A stretch of 64,000 nucleotides of DNA from positions 1-64,000 of the forward strand of contig DATFXM010000058.1 in NCBI GenBank assembly GCA_035315885.1. The letters run 5' to 3'. A program made the position numbers and the translations under genes. Under the pieces are notes generated by a model. It did not search any database, had not been told where the DNA came from, and saw nothing but the letters and a program-made list of their open reading frames with translations. This document shows, piece after piece, positions 44,203-52,880 of the stretch (within the stretch, counting starts at the first letter, position 1; each line of letters opens with the position of its first letter). The DNA is from DATFXM01 sp035315885 (lineage in GTDB: Bacteria; Acidobacteriota; Blastocatellia; UBA7656).

Positions 44203-44521
44203 TGATCTTAGCGCTTAGTGAGAATCTGATTTTTTTGGCGGCGGCAGCGTGAAGCTGGGAGGGGCAAACAGCGCAAAAATATCTTAGTCCCCACGCTGGC
44301 ACAACAGTTTTCTGGATTCGGGTTGATTTTGACTTATTGAGTTGGCGCTGTCCCCGCAATACCCAATTATGTGAGTCGGTTTCCCGCCAAGACCGCATCA
44401 AAGGTTCCGGAGCTTTGTGCTCTTTGCGTGAAACCCGACTTACCTATTCGCACATAGCGGGTCAGCACCAACTCATTCAGCAACGCGCAACCAAACTGAG
44501 ACACCGCCGTCACCCCGTTGC

Positions 44522-44549
44522 TTGACACTGAATTTCTACGGACTATAAG
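44522..44549 (+). promoter_or_regulatory. sigma70-type promoter of the nuo cluster
   Basis: TTGACA at 44522-44527, 16-base spacer, TATAAG at 44544-44549: consensus -35 with a near-consensus -10. The nuoA ATG (44615) follows with a leader of about 60 bases. Confidence 0.75.
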
Positions 44550-44614
44550 ATGCCTAGTCTTTGCTGTTGATTAAAAGCGCGACCTTGCCTTGCTTTTTCT
44601 GTCGCGGCCGAGAT

Positions 44615-44998
44615 ATGAGCAACTACCTTCCAGTTCTTCTCGTGTTCGTAATATCGATCCTGGTGGCCGGTGCGATCCTGATCCTTTCGAGGTTTGTGGG
44701 CAAGGGCCGTCCAAATCCCGACAAGCTGGCGCCCTATGAATGCGGGGTCGAGCCGGTGGGCAACGCCCGAGAGCGACAGTCGGTGAAATTCTACATGGTG
44801 GCAATGGTGTTTCTGTTGTTCGACATTGAAGCCGTGTTTCTTCTGCCCTGGGCGGTGGTGTTCCGAGGCGTTCTGAAATCGGATGTTTATAGCCCGCTTA
44901 AATACATCTTCTACGGCGAAATGATGGTATTCGTCGTGGTGCTGTTTGTAGGCCTGATCTACGTCTGGCGCAAAGGCATACTAGAGTGGAATCGATGA
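44615..44998 (+). CDS. nuoA: NADH-quinone oxidoreductase subunit A
   Basis: A 127-residue complex I membrane subunit (ND3 homologue) with three helices. The conserved loop PYECGVEPVGNARERQSVKFY (about 42-61) contains the family Cys at the quinone-site hinge; FLLFDIEAVFLLPW is the family's second signature. First gene of a cluster encoding only membrane subunits. ATG 44615 is preferred over the in-frame ORF start at 44561, which has no such match. Confidence 0.96.
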   Translation: MSNYLPVLLVFVISILVAGAILILSRFVGKGRPNPDKLAPYECGVEPVGNARERQSVKFYMVAMVFLLFDIEAVFLLPWAVVFRGVLKSDVYSPLKYIFYGEMMVFVVVLFVGLIYVWRKGILEWNR

Positions 44999-45057
44999 GT
45001 CTCGCTTCCTGATCTCAAGACCACAACCAATTCTTACGACAGCTCCGCTGACAGGTT

Positions 45058-46074
45058 ATGACAGCCCTGCTCCTCGAGTGGACCATCAAAATAGCCGTTC
45101 TTCTCGGCGTGTTGATGACAGCCGTGGCCTACCTCACGCTGCTTGAGCGTAAGTTCATGAGCTGGATTCAACTGCGCGTTGGTCCCGACCGCGTAGGTTA
45201 CTGGGGTCTGCTTCAGCCGGTCGCCGACGGAATCAAGATGATCTTCAAGGAAGACATCATTCCGCTGGAAGCAAACCGCGCAGTCTATCTCGCCGCACCG
45301 GCAATCGCGCTTATCGCGGCGCTCATGTCGATGATCGTGATCCCGTACGGCAGCCAGGTGAACGTCTTCGGGCGTGTGATCGATCTCCACGTGACCCGGA
45401 TGAATGTCGGAGTTCTCTACGTTCTCGCGCTGACCTCGCTGGGCGTGTACGGTTTCGTGCTCGCCGGGTGGGCATCCAACAACAAGTACTCATTGCTGGG
45501 CGGTCTCCGATCAAGCGCCCAGATGATCAGCTACGAGCTTGCGTTCGGGCTGTCGATGGTTTCGGTGCTGCTGTACACCGGCACGCTGGATCTGGCGTCA
45601 ATCGCCGAAGGTCAGAGCGGGTGGTACGGGCTCAAGTGGAATATAGTCCAGTTCCCTCTGATGTTCGTGTTTGTGGTCTTCTACATAGCGGCGCTTGCCG
45701 AAACAAATAGAACTCCGTTCGACCTGCCGGAGGCCGACTCAGAACTCGTTGCCGGATATCATACCGAGTACTCGTCGATGAAATTCGTGATGTTCCAGGT
45801 CGCCGAGTATCTGAATTTGATCACTTCGTCGTCGATCGCCACGACTCTGTTTCTAGGCGGCTGGAACGGGCCGTTCGTAGATCGATTCCCTCTGCTCGGA
45901 CTTGTATATTTCGGAGTGAAGGTGCTCGCGTTGATTTTGCTTGCGATGTGGATTCGCTACACGGTACCGCGGTTTCGATACGATCAACTGATGCGGTTTG
46001 GGTGGAAGGTGCTGCTGCCGATTGCGATCATCAACATAGTCATCACCGCGACCATCCTGTTGTTGAGGTCATAG
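45058..46074 (+). CDS. nuoH: NADH-quinone oxidoreductase subunit H
   Basis: A 338-residue membrane subunit (ND1 homologue) at the junction between the peripheral and membrane arms and part of the quinone channel. Eight helices; family signatures LLERKFMSWIQLRVGPDRVG and FDLPEADSELVAGYHTEYSS are complete. In most bacteria nuoI follows; here nuoJ comes next after four bases, so nuoI is missing from the usual position. Confidence 0.97.
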   Translation: MTALLLEWTIKIAVLLGVLMTAVAYLTLLERKFMSWIQLRVGPDRVGYWGLLQPVADGIKMIFKEDIIPLEANRAVYLAAPAIALIAALMSMIVIPYGSQVNVFGRVIDLHVTRMNVGVLYVLALTSLGVYGFVLAGWASNNKYSLLGGLRSSAQMISYELAFGLSMVSVLLYTGTLDLASIAEGQSGWYGLKWNIVQFPLMFVFVVFYIAALAETNRTPFDLPEADSELVAGYHTEYSSMKFVMFQVAEYLNLITSSSIATTLFLGGWNGPFVDRFPLLGLVYFGVKVLALILLAMWIRYTVPRFRYDQLMRFGWKVLLPIAIINIVITATILLLRS

Positions 46075-46078
46075 AGCG

Positions 46079-46597
46079 ATGCGTGGAGAGACAATCCTCT
46101 TTGTTGTTTTCGCGGTGCTCGCGCTTGTGACGGCATTGAACGTGCTGGTGCAGCGCAATCCGCTCTACAGTGCACTGTCGCTGATTGGAACGCTCGCATC
46201 ATTGTCCGCTGTTTACATGACACTGCGAGCGCAGTTCATTGCGGCTGTGCAAATCGTAGTCTACGCCGGCGCGATCATGGTTCTGTTCGTGTTTGTGATC
46301 ATGCTGCTGAACGTCCCCAAGGATCAGCCGCAGGTCGAGAAGCAGAAAGGCTTGAGGTACCTTGCGATCCCCTTCGCGGGTTTGTTGATTGCCGAGACTT
46401 TTACGGTGCTGCAACGGCTGCCCGCGAGGTCGATGCCGCCGCTGCCGGCCTCGGGTGGGGATCAAGCCGTAGGCACTACGTGGAGCATCGGTACCGCGTT
46501 GTTTACCGACTACCTGTTGCCATTTGAAGTTACATCGGTGCTGATTCTGATGGCGGTGGTGGGCGCAATGGTGCTTGCCCGGCGGGAGAACGATTAA
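46079..46597 (+). CDS. nuoJ: NADH-quinone oxidoreductase subunit J
   Basis: A 172-residue membrane subunit (ND6 homologue) with five helices, including AVQIVVYAGAIMVLFVFVIML with the pi-bulge region important for coupling. Overlaps or touches nuoK. Length near the usual 165-185. Confidence 0.96.
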   Translation: MRGETILFVVFAVLALVTALNVLVQRNPLYSALSLIGTLASLSAVYMTLRAQFIAAVQIVVYAGAIMVLFVFVIMLLNVPKDQPQVEKQKGLRYLAIPFAGLLIAETFTVLQRLPARSMPPLPASGGDQAVGTTWSIGTALFTDYLLPFEVTSVLILMAVVGAMVLARREND

Positions 46598-46601
46598 TTT
46601 T

Positions 46602-46904
46602 ATGGCTCCTCTCACCTGGTATTTGGGACTCTCGGCCCTATTGTTCACCATCGGGGCAGTCGGTGTATTCATCAAGCGCAACGCGATCACCATCTTCCTG
46701 TGCATAGAGCTGATGCTCAACGCGGTAAACCTGGCGCTCGTCTCATTGTCTTCGTTCTTTGGCGATATCGGCGGCCAATTGTTTGTCTTCATCGTTATGA
46801 CAGTAGCGGCGGCCGAGGCCGCGGTGGGGCTGGCAATCATAATCTCGATCTACAGGAATCGCGAATCGCTCAACGTAGACGAAGTGGACAACCTCAAGTT
46901 GTAG
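46602..46904 (+). CDS. nuoK: NADH-quinone oxidoreductase subunit K
   Basis: A 100-residue ND4L homologue with three helices. The coupling glutamates are present: IELMLNAVNLA (Glu36-type) and AAAEAAVGLAI (Glu72-type). ATG 46602 is chosen over the open-frame start at 46575, which overlaps nuoJ; the protein then has the standard 100 residues. Confidence 0.97.
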   Translation: MAPLTWYLGLSALLFTIGAVGVFIKRNAITIFLCIELMLNAVNLALVSLSSFFGDIGGQLFVFIVMTVAAAEAAVGLAIIISIYRNRESLNVDEVDNLKL

Positions 46905-46923
46905 ACTGGGAAGGAACCTCGAA

Positions 46924-48948
46924 TTGTTTGAATATCCGTTAGCCATCGTGGTCTTTTCGCCGCTGCTTGGCGCGGCGGTGCTTGGACTTTTTGGCAAGCG
47001 AATGAGTGAGAAGCTCATCGGATCCATCGCCTGTCTGACGGTGGCGGTCTCGACAGTTTTCGCCTTCTACGCCTTCTTCGAACATCGGGCCGGGTTGGAA
47101 GCCGGCCAAAAATTTCACGAGTACCTTTTCACCTGGATCAGCGTGGGCAGCTTTCGTGCGGATTTTGCGTTCGTACTCGATTCGTTATCTGGAATCTACA
47201 TCTTGTTTGTCACGTTCGTCGCGTTTTGGATTCACGTTTTTGCTACCGGGTACATGCGAGGCGAAGATGGCTACTGGCGGTTCTTCGCTTACCTGAACCT
47301 GTTCATGTTCTCGATGCTGACGCTGGTGGTCGCGGACAATTTCCTTCTGATGTTCGTAGGCTGGGAAGGCGTCGGTCTCTGCTCGTATCTGCTGATCGGG
47401 TATTACTTCACAAAGGACTTTGCAAACGACGCCGCCAAGAAAGCGTTCATCATGAATCGCGTTGGCGACTTCGGATTCCTGCTTGGAGTGATGCTCCTGT
47501 TCTGGAAGGCGGGCTCGATCTTTTACTTTGACGATCCGGCCAGAGGAATTCACGGCGCCTTCAACTGGGCGATGGCGCAGGTCGGCGATCCCCTCTCTTT
47601 CGCGTCGATCTTTGCGGGAGGAATCTCGACAATCGCAGTCCTGTTGTTCGTCGGCGCAACCGGGAAGAGCGCGCAGATTCCGCTCTTTGTCTGGCTGCCG
47701 GACGCGATGGCCGGACCGACGCCGGTCAGCGCGCTGATACACGCGGCGACCATGGTGACTGCCGGAGTCTACATGGTCTCGCGCGCAAGCTCGATCTATG
47801 TTAAAGCGCCGGCAGCGATGTTGATCGTGGCGATCATCGGTGCCGGCACCGCACTGTTCGCAGCAACGATAGGCATCGCGCAGTGGGACATAAAGAAGGT
47901 TCTGGCTTATTCCACGATTTCGCAGCTCGGTTACATGTTCCTTGCTTGCGGAGTCGGAGCATTTACCGCGGGCATCTTTCACGTTTTCACTCACGCCTTT
48001 TTCAAAGCGCTTCTGTTTCTCGGGTCTGGTTCGGTGATCGTAGGCATGCATCATGAGCAGGACATGCACCGGATGGGAGGGCTGAAGAAGTACATGCCGA
48101 TTACCTACCGCACGATGTTGGTGGGGATGCTTGCGATATCGGGATTCCCACTGTTTTCGGGCTTCTTCAGCAAGGACGCGATTCTCTACAACACCTTTGC
48201 AACCGGAATCCTCCCGGCCCCGTGGCCTCTACTTCTCTGGGCTGTCGGACTGCTGACTGCGCTTTTGACCGCGATCTACATGACTCGTCTTATCGTGCTG
48301 ACATTCTTTGGCGATGAGCGCTTCGCCGAGCATTCGCACGACGCACACGATCACGGTGGAGGCAAGCCGCATGAGTCACCCCCTTCCATGGTTGTCCCGC
48401 TGGTGGTTCTTGCGGTGGGCGCCGCTCTCGTCGGATTCCTGGGGGTGCCCGACGCGTTTTGGAAAGGGGCAAACCTGAACTATTTTGAACGCCTTGTCGC
48501 GCCGTCGATCTCCACCGCTCGAGAATCGTTCGTGCTGACCGATACTATCCATGCAAGTGCAGGTGCAGCCGAGCATAGTTCGGAAGCAGGTGAAGAGATC
48601 GCCCTCGCAGTCGTGTCCTCGGTGGTTGCGATCGCGGGCCTCGCGCTCGGCTGGTTCTGGTTCAATCGCAAGCCGCTCTGGCAACCGCCTCGCCTCCTCG
48701 AGAACAAATACTATGTCGACGAAGTCTACGACGAAACAGTCATTCAGCCGGTTAAGCAGGGGTCGACCCGCCTGCTCTGGAAGACGATAGATGTCGGACT
48801 GATCGATGGCGCGGTAAACGGAGCCGCGGCGCTCGCAAGCAGACTCGGTGGAGGAATGAGATACATCCAATCGGGCCTCGCAAGAAGTTACGTGGCGCTG
48901 GTAGTCCTTGGAGCTCTCGTGCTGATCGCGTACTTCGTAATCAAGTGA
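46924..48948 (+). CDS. nuoL: NADH-quinone oxidoreductase subunit L
   Basis: A 674-residue antiporter-like subunit (ND5 homologue) forming the distal end of the membrane arm with its long lateral helix. Conserved proton-path segments are VGWEGVGLCSYLLIGYYF with the key Glu, LPDAMAGPTPVSALIHAATMVTAG with Lys/His region, and GSGSVIVGMHH. It starts at TTG 46924 behind AAGGAACC. About 60 residues longer than E. coli NuoL, in part from a His-rich loop (HSHDAHDHGGG) near 466-476 that could bind metal. Confidence 0.97.
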   Translation: MFEYPLAIVVFSPLLGAAVLGLFGKRMSEKLIGSIACLTVAVSTVFAFYAFFEHRAGLEAGQKFHEYLFTWISVGSFRADFAFVLDSLSGIYILFVTFVAFWIHVFATGYMRGEDGYWRFFAYLNLFMFSMLTLVVADNFLLMFVGWEGVGLCSYLLIGYYFTKDFANDAAKKAFIMNRVGDFGFLLGVMLLFWKAGSIFYFDDPARGIHGAFNWAMAQVGDPLSFASIFAGGISTIAVLLFVGATGKSAQIPLFVWLPDAMAGPTPVSALIHAATMVTAGVYMVSRASSIYVKAPAAMLIVAIIGAGTALFAATIGIAQWDIKKVLAYSTISQLGYMFLACGVGAFTAGIFHVFTHAFFKALLFLGSGSVIVGMHHEQDMHRMGGLKKYMPITYRTMLVGMLAISGFPLFSGFFSKDAILYNTFATGILPAPWPLLLWAVGLLTALLTAIYMTRLIVLTFFGDERFAEHSHDAHDHGGGKPHESPPSMVVPLVVLAVGAALVGFLGVPDAFWKGANLNYFERLVAPSISTARESFVLTDTIHASAGAAEHSSEAGEEIALAVVSSVVAIAGLALGWFWFNRKPLWQPPRLLENKYYVDEVYDETVIQPVKQGSTRLLWKTIDVGLIDGAVNGAAALASRLGGGMRYIQSGLARSYVALVVLGALVLIAYFVIK

Positions 48949-48966
48949 AGTGACCAGAACTCACGA

Positions 48967-50535
48967 ATGGATAATTACCTGCTCACGATAGTCACACTCC
49001 TGCCGCTCGCGGGAATCCCTCTGTTGCTTGTGGCGGGAAAGAGCGAAACGACCTGGAAGTGGATCGCCTTGATTGTTTCCGTCGCGACCTTCCTGATATC
49101 GCTGCTTTTGCCGATAAACTTCAATTCGGCGGGTGGTCTTCAGTTTCAGGCCGACGCGCCCTGGATCAGCGCCTTCAACCTGGGCGTTCGCTATCACGTA
49201 GGTGTCGATGGGCTCAGTATCTGGCTTGTCCTGTTGACTACATTTCTGGTTCCGCTTGCTCTGATTTCCTCCTGGAATTCGATTCATCGACGGCTTCGAG
49301 AGTTTCTGATCGCAATGCTCGCGCTCGAGACCGGCATGATCGGCGTCTTCGTAGCGATGGACCTGTTCTTGTTCTACATCTTCTGGGAAGTGATGCTTGT
49401 GCCGATGTACTTCCTTATTGGCGTATGGGGAGGCGAGCGCAGGATCTACGCAGCGATAAAGTTCGTCATCTACACGATGATCGGTTCATTGCTGATGCTC
49501 GCGGGAATAATCGCTCTGTACTATTTGAATGGGCAGGCGACTGGCGGCAGATTCACATTCGACATTCCAACTATCACCGAGAACGTAAAGACCGGGGCGC
49601 TCCTGATAAGTCCGACCAGCCAGAGCCTGTTGTTCTGGGCGTTCGCACTAGCCTTTCTCATCAAGGTGCCGCTGTTCCCGTTTCATACCTGGCTGCCTGA
49701 CGCACACGTCGAGGCTCCGACAGCCGGCTCGGTGATCCTGGCCGGTGTCCTGCTGAAGATGGGAACCTACGGCTTGATGAGGTTCAACCTCCCTCTGTTT
49801 CCCGTTGCCGCGCACGAATGGTCGGTACTTATCTGTTCGCTGGCGGTAGTAGGAGTCATCTACGGCGCACTCGTAGCAATGGTTCAGCCGGATCTCAAGA
49901 AGCTAGTCGCTTACTCATCGGTCAGTCATCTTGGACTCGTAGTGCTTGGCATATTCTCGTTCACCGATCAGGGCATGCAGGGCGCGATTTACCAGATGCT
50001 GAATCACGGTGTCTCAACCGGCGCGCTGTTCTTAATCGTCGGAATGATCTATGACCGGCGGCACACAAGACTGATCTCCGAGTTCGGCGGGTTGGCACGG
50101 GTGATGCCAGCCTACTCCACTCTCTTTCTGGTCGTCGTTTTGTCTTCAATTGCGCTCCCGTTGCTAAACGGGTTCGTAGGCGAGTTCCTGATTCTCGTAG
50201 GAACGTTTACTTCTCCGGTTTTGCCCCACGCTCGTCTGTTCGCTTCTCTTGCGTCTATCGGCATGATCCTGTCGTCGGTTTACATGCTGTGGATGTACCA
50301 GCGAGTGATCCTCGGCGAGATGAAGAACGCTGAGAACGAACGGTTGGCGGATCTGAACAACAGAGAGAAGCTGGTCCTCGTCCCGATTTGTCTGCTGATT
50401 CTCTGGATGGGCGTCTATCCCGCGGTGTTCCTTTCCCGAAGCGAACAAATGGTCAGAGCATTGAGAGGCAGAGTGACGTCGGCCGTCGAACGACCAGCGA
50501 ATGTCACAGCAAACAACGGAATCGAATTGCGCTGA
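48967..50535 (+). CDS. nuoM: NADH-quinone oxidoreductase subunit M
   Basis: A 522-residue antiporter-like subunit (ND4 homologue) with 14 helices. FYIFWEVMLVPMYFLIG holds the conserved Glu, PFHTWLPDAHVEAPTAGSVILAGVLLKMGTYG the conserved Lys, and YSSVSHLG the discontinuous-helix His. Its TGA overlaps the nuoN ATG (TGATG). Confidence 0.97.
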   Translation: MDNYLLTIVTLLPLAGIPLLLVAGKSETTWKWIALIVSVATFLISLLLPINFNSAGGLQFQADAPWISAFNLGVRYHVGVDGLSIWLVLLTTFLVPLALISSWNSIHRRLREFLIAMLALETGMIGVFVAMDLFLFYIFWEVMLVPMYFLIGVWGGERRIYAAIKFVIYTMIGSLLMLAGIIALYYLNGQATGGRFTFDIPTITENVKTGALLISPTSQSLLFWAFALAFLIKVPLFPFHTWLPDAHVEAPTAGSVILAGVLLKMGTYGLMRFNLPLFPVAAHEWSVLICSLAVVGVIYGALVAMVQPDLKKLVAYSSVSHLGLVVLGIFSFTDQGMQGAIYQMLNHGVSTGALFLIVGMIYDRRHTRLISEFGGLARVMPAYSTLFLVVVLSSIALPLLNGFVGEFLILVGTFTSPVLPHARLFASLASIGMILSSVYMLWMYQRVILGEMKNAENERLADLNNREKLVLVPICLLILWMGVYPAVFLSRSEQMVRALRGRVTSAVERPANVTANNGIELR

Positions 50536-52052
50536 TGGAACCGAATCAAATTGGAATCAATTATCAGGCGATATTGCCCGAGACCATAACCGGAGGAGTA
50601 GCGATCATCATCATGATGATCGATGCGCTCTCGAGACGCATCGAACGCCGTGTTGCCGGAGGTCTATCGCTGCTGGGGCTGGCCGGGGCGGCGGTATCGG
50701 TGGCGACGATGTGGGGTCGCAACGCCGAACCTTCCTTTCGCGGAATGATTGTGACCGACCAGTTCAGGTTGTTCTTTGCTCTGATATTTCTGGTGGTCAG
50801 CTTTCTGATCGTCCTGATTTCGATTCGCTGGATTCAGGAAGAGCAGCTTCCTACGGGTGAGTATTTCGCGCTGCTGATGTTTGCAACGACCGGCATGCTT
50901 TTCATGTCGGCAGCAAACGATTTGGTGATGATTTTTCTCGGGCTCGAGATTACTTCGATCTCGACGTACGTGCTGTGCGGCTATCGCCGAACGGATTTGA
51001 GGTCCAACGAATCGGCGATGAAATACTTTATCCTGGGATCGTTCTCGACCGCTTTCCTGTTGTACGGAATGGCGTTTGTGTACGGCGCGAGCTTTCAGGC
51101 AGGAGCGCGGCCTGCTGCTACCACCAACCTGCAGTTGCTGAAGGAGCGAATCTCGTCTGGAGCCCTGTTTTCTCCAGAGATGCTGTTTGCCGGCGCGGCG
51201 ATGATGATCGTGGGTTTTGGATTCAAGGTGGCCACCGCGCCGTTTCATGTCTGGTCGCCGGATGTCTACGAGGGCGCTCCGACGCCTGTCACTGCGTTTC
51301 TCTCGACCGGCTCCAAGGCCGCGGCGTTTGCTGCATTCTGCAGAGTCTTCATACTGACGCTGGCGGCGGCGCCGATCGCTGAAAGCGCGTTGATGCATTC
51401 GATTCACTCGGTGTGGGTGAATGCTTTGCAAGTAATGGCCATCCTCACGATGACTCTCGGAAATCTCGTGGCGATCGTTCAAGGCAACATCAAACGGATG
51501 CTGGCCTACTCTTCGATCGCGCACGCCGGTTACGCGCTTGTGGGCATGGTTGCGTCCGATTGGAAGGCTGTAGCCTTTTACCTGCTCAGTTACGTAGTCA
51601 TCAACATCGGCGCGTTTGCGATCATCGAGGTTTTTGCTCAAAGAGGCGACAAGCGGACCGAGATTTCCGATTATGCCGGCATAGGCTTTCAGTCGCTCGG
51701 GCTGGCCACCGCTTTGTCCCTGTTCTTGCTCAGCCTCGCCGGAATTCCGCTCACCGCCGGATTCATGGCCAAGCTGATAGTTTTCAAATCCGCCTGGGGC
51801 TCCGGCTTCCACGTCTTGGTGGTGATAGCCGTCATCAACAGCGCCATCTCGTGGTACTACTACCTGCGCGTTATTGTGGCAATGTTCTTTGCGGATCAGC
51901 AGCCCGAGTTCAAAGCTCCGACGCTCAACAGGTCCTTTGCCGCGGCGCTGGTGTTGACCATCATCGCAACTCTGTATTTGGGAATCCTCCCCGGTAGAGT
52001 TCTCGACACGCTGGATCGTGCGACCGACCAGATCAGCCGGGCTAGAAAATGA
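50535..52052 (+). CDS. nuoN: NADH-quinone oxidoreductase subunit N
   Basis: A 505-residue antiporter-like subunit (ND2 homologue). FLGLEITSISTYVLCGYRR and FHVWSPDVYEGAPTPVTAFLSTGSKAA are the family signatures. ATG 50535 overlaps the nuoM stop by one base; the open frame extends upstream inside nuoM without meaning. Seventh and last nuo gene; nuoB, C, D, E, F, G and I are absent from the cluster. Confidence 0.97.
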   Translation: MEPNQIGINYQAILPETITGGVAIIIMMIDALSRRIERRVAGGLSLLGLAGAAVSVATMWGRNAEPSFRGMIVTDQFRLFFALIFLVVSFLIVLISIRWIQEEQLPTGEYFALLMFATTGMLFMSAANDLVMIFLGLEITSISTYVLCGYRRTDLRSNESAMKYFILGSFSTAFLLYGMAFVYGASFQAGARPAATTNLQLLKERISSGALFSPEMLFAGAAMMIVGFGFKVATAPFHVWSPDVYEGAPTPVTAFLSTGSKAAAFAAFCRVFILTLAAAPIAESALMHSIHSVWVNALQVMAILTMTLGNLVAIVQGNIKRMLAYSSIAHAGYALVGMVASDWKAVAFYLLSYVVINIGAFAIIEVFAQRGDKRTEISDYAGIGFQSLGLATALSLFLLSLAGIPLTAGFMAKLIVFKSAWGSGFHVLVVIAVINSAISWYYYLRVIVAMFFADQQPEFKAPTLNRSFAAALVLTIIATLYLGILPGRVLDTLDRATDQISRARK

Positions 52053-52074
52053 CCGCGAAACGCCGGCTGTGAAG

Positions 52075-52620
52075 ATGGAAACTGGTCGAAAGAGGTCTAA
52101 ACCCGCTGAGAATCGTTCTGTATCCTCCTCGGCTACCCAATCTGCCGACAACGTAGCGTCTGAGATCCTCAGACAACTCAACGATCAATCAATCGGCGCG
52201 ATATACCGCGACAAAGTCCGTTCCCAGCGCACGCGTCGTTACGAGCTGCGGATCCCAAGGAACTCTCCAACGATCGACATAATGCACACTCTGTTGGGGA
52301 TCGAGTTGAAAGTTGGAAAAGTCCGAATGCTGTGCCCCGATCTTGCTACGGCTCGATACCTTTCGGTGTTTGCCCGAATAGGTTGCGAGGAAGTGGCCAT
52401 CCCCTATGACATAACACAGATCTCATGGATCGCCGATGAGCTCGAATCGAGCTGGCACCGAATGATGCTGCTCGTGGAGCACTTCACCAGAGGTCGAACC
52501 GCTCGCCTCCGTTCGCTGGTTCGCCGCAAGTTGCTGACCCAGGTCAAAGAGAGCGTTCTTGCCGCCGGAGCCGGCTCGAAATTCCCTCATTTCAGCCAGC
52601 CGGCCCGCCGCCAACGATAA
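52075..52620 (+). CDS. Hypothetical protein downstream of nuoN
   Basis: A 181-residue soluble protein I do not recognise. The N-terminal 40 residues are Ser/Lys-rich and probably disordered; residues about 60-160 look folded, with an alternating pattern (TLLGIELKVGKVRMLCPDLATARYLSVFARIG) and then a helix-rich part; the C-terminus is basic. It begins 22 bases after nuoN, so it could be co-transcribed with the nuo genes, and may be an assembly or regulatory factor, though nothing in the sequence says so. ATG 52075 preferred over TTG/ATG-frame start at 52018 inside nuoN. Confidence 0.6.
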   Translation: METGRKRSKPAENRSVSSSATQSADNVASEILRQLNDQSIGAIYRDKVRSQRTRRYELRIPRNSPTIDIMHTLLGIELKVGKVRMLCPDLATARYLSVFARIGCEEVAIPYDITQISWIADELESSWHRMMLLVEHFTRGRTARLRSLVRRKLLTQVKESVLAAGAGSKFPHFSQPARRQR

Positions 52621-52701
52621 AGCTTTTTTTGAGCGCGCGGCACGGGCAAGAAAAGCCCCACAAACCGTTTTTTTAGCTCTATATGCGCGCGGGGAAAACT
52701 A

Positions 52702-52730
52702 TTGACTGGACCTGGCCCCTATCTTACCAT
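52702..52730 (+). promoter_or_regulatory. Putative promoter of the large S8 protease gene
   Basis: TTGACT at 52702-52707, 17-base spacer, TACCAT at 52725-52730. The leader to ATG 52881 is about 145 bases. Confidence 0.4.
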
Positions 52731-52880
52731 CGAGCAACCTCGATAGAAGAAGATCGACAGAGCGTCCCCACTGATATCTGCATTCTCCCCGACTGCCCCT
52801 CCGGCTGATTCTGTTCAATCACTGCGCGGCCGCATACTCCATATGCATCGACGGCTCTGCGCTTCCGGGAGCACTCGAGA

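Noticed and set aside
50664..52181. 505-codon minus-strand open frame across nuoN
   Set aside because: Antisense shadow with Arg/Gln/His-rich composition; nuoN is unmistakable on the plus strand.
52621..52690. Possible nuo-cluster terminator (T-runs at 52625 and 52670)
   Set aside because: T-runs are present but I could not find a stable stem directly before them.
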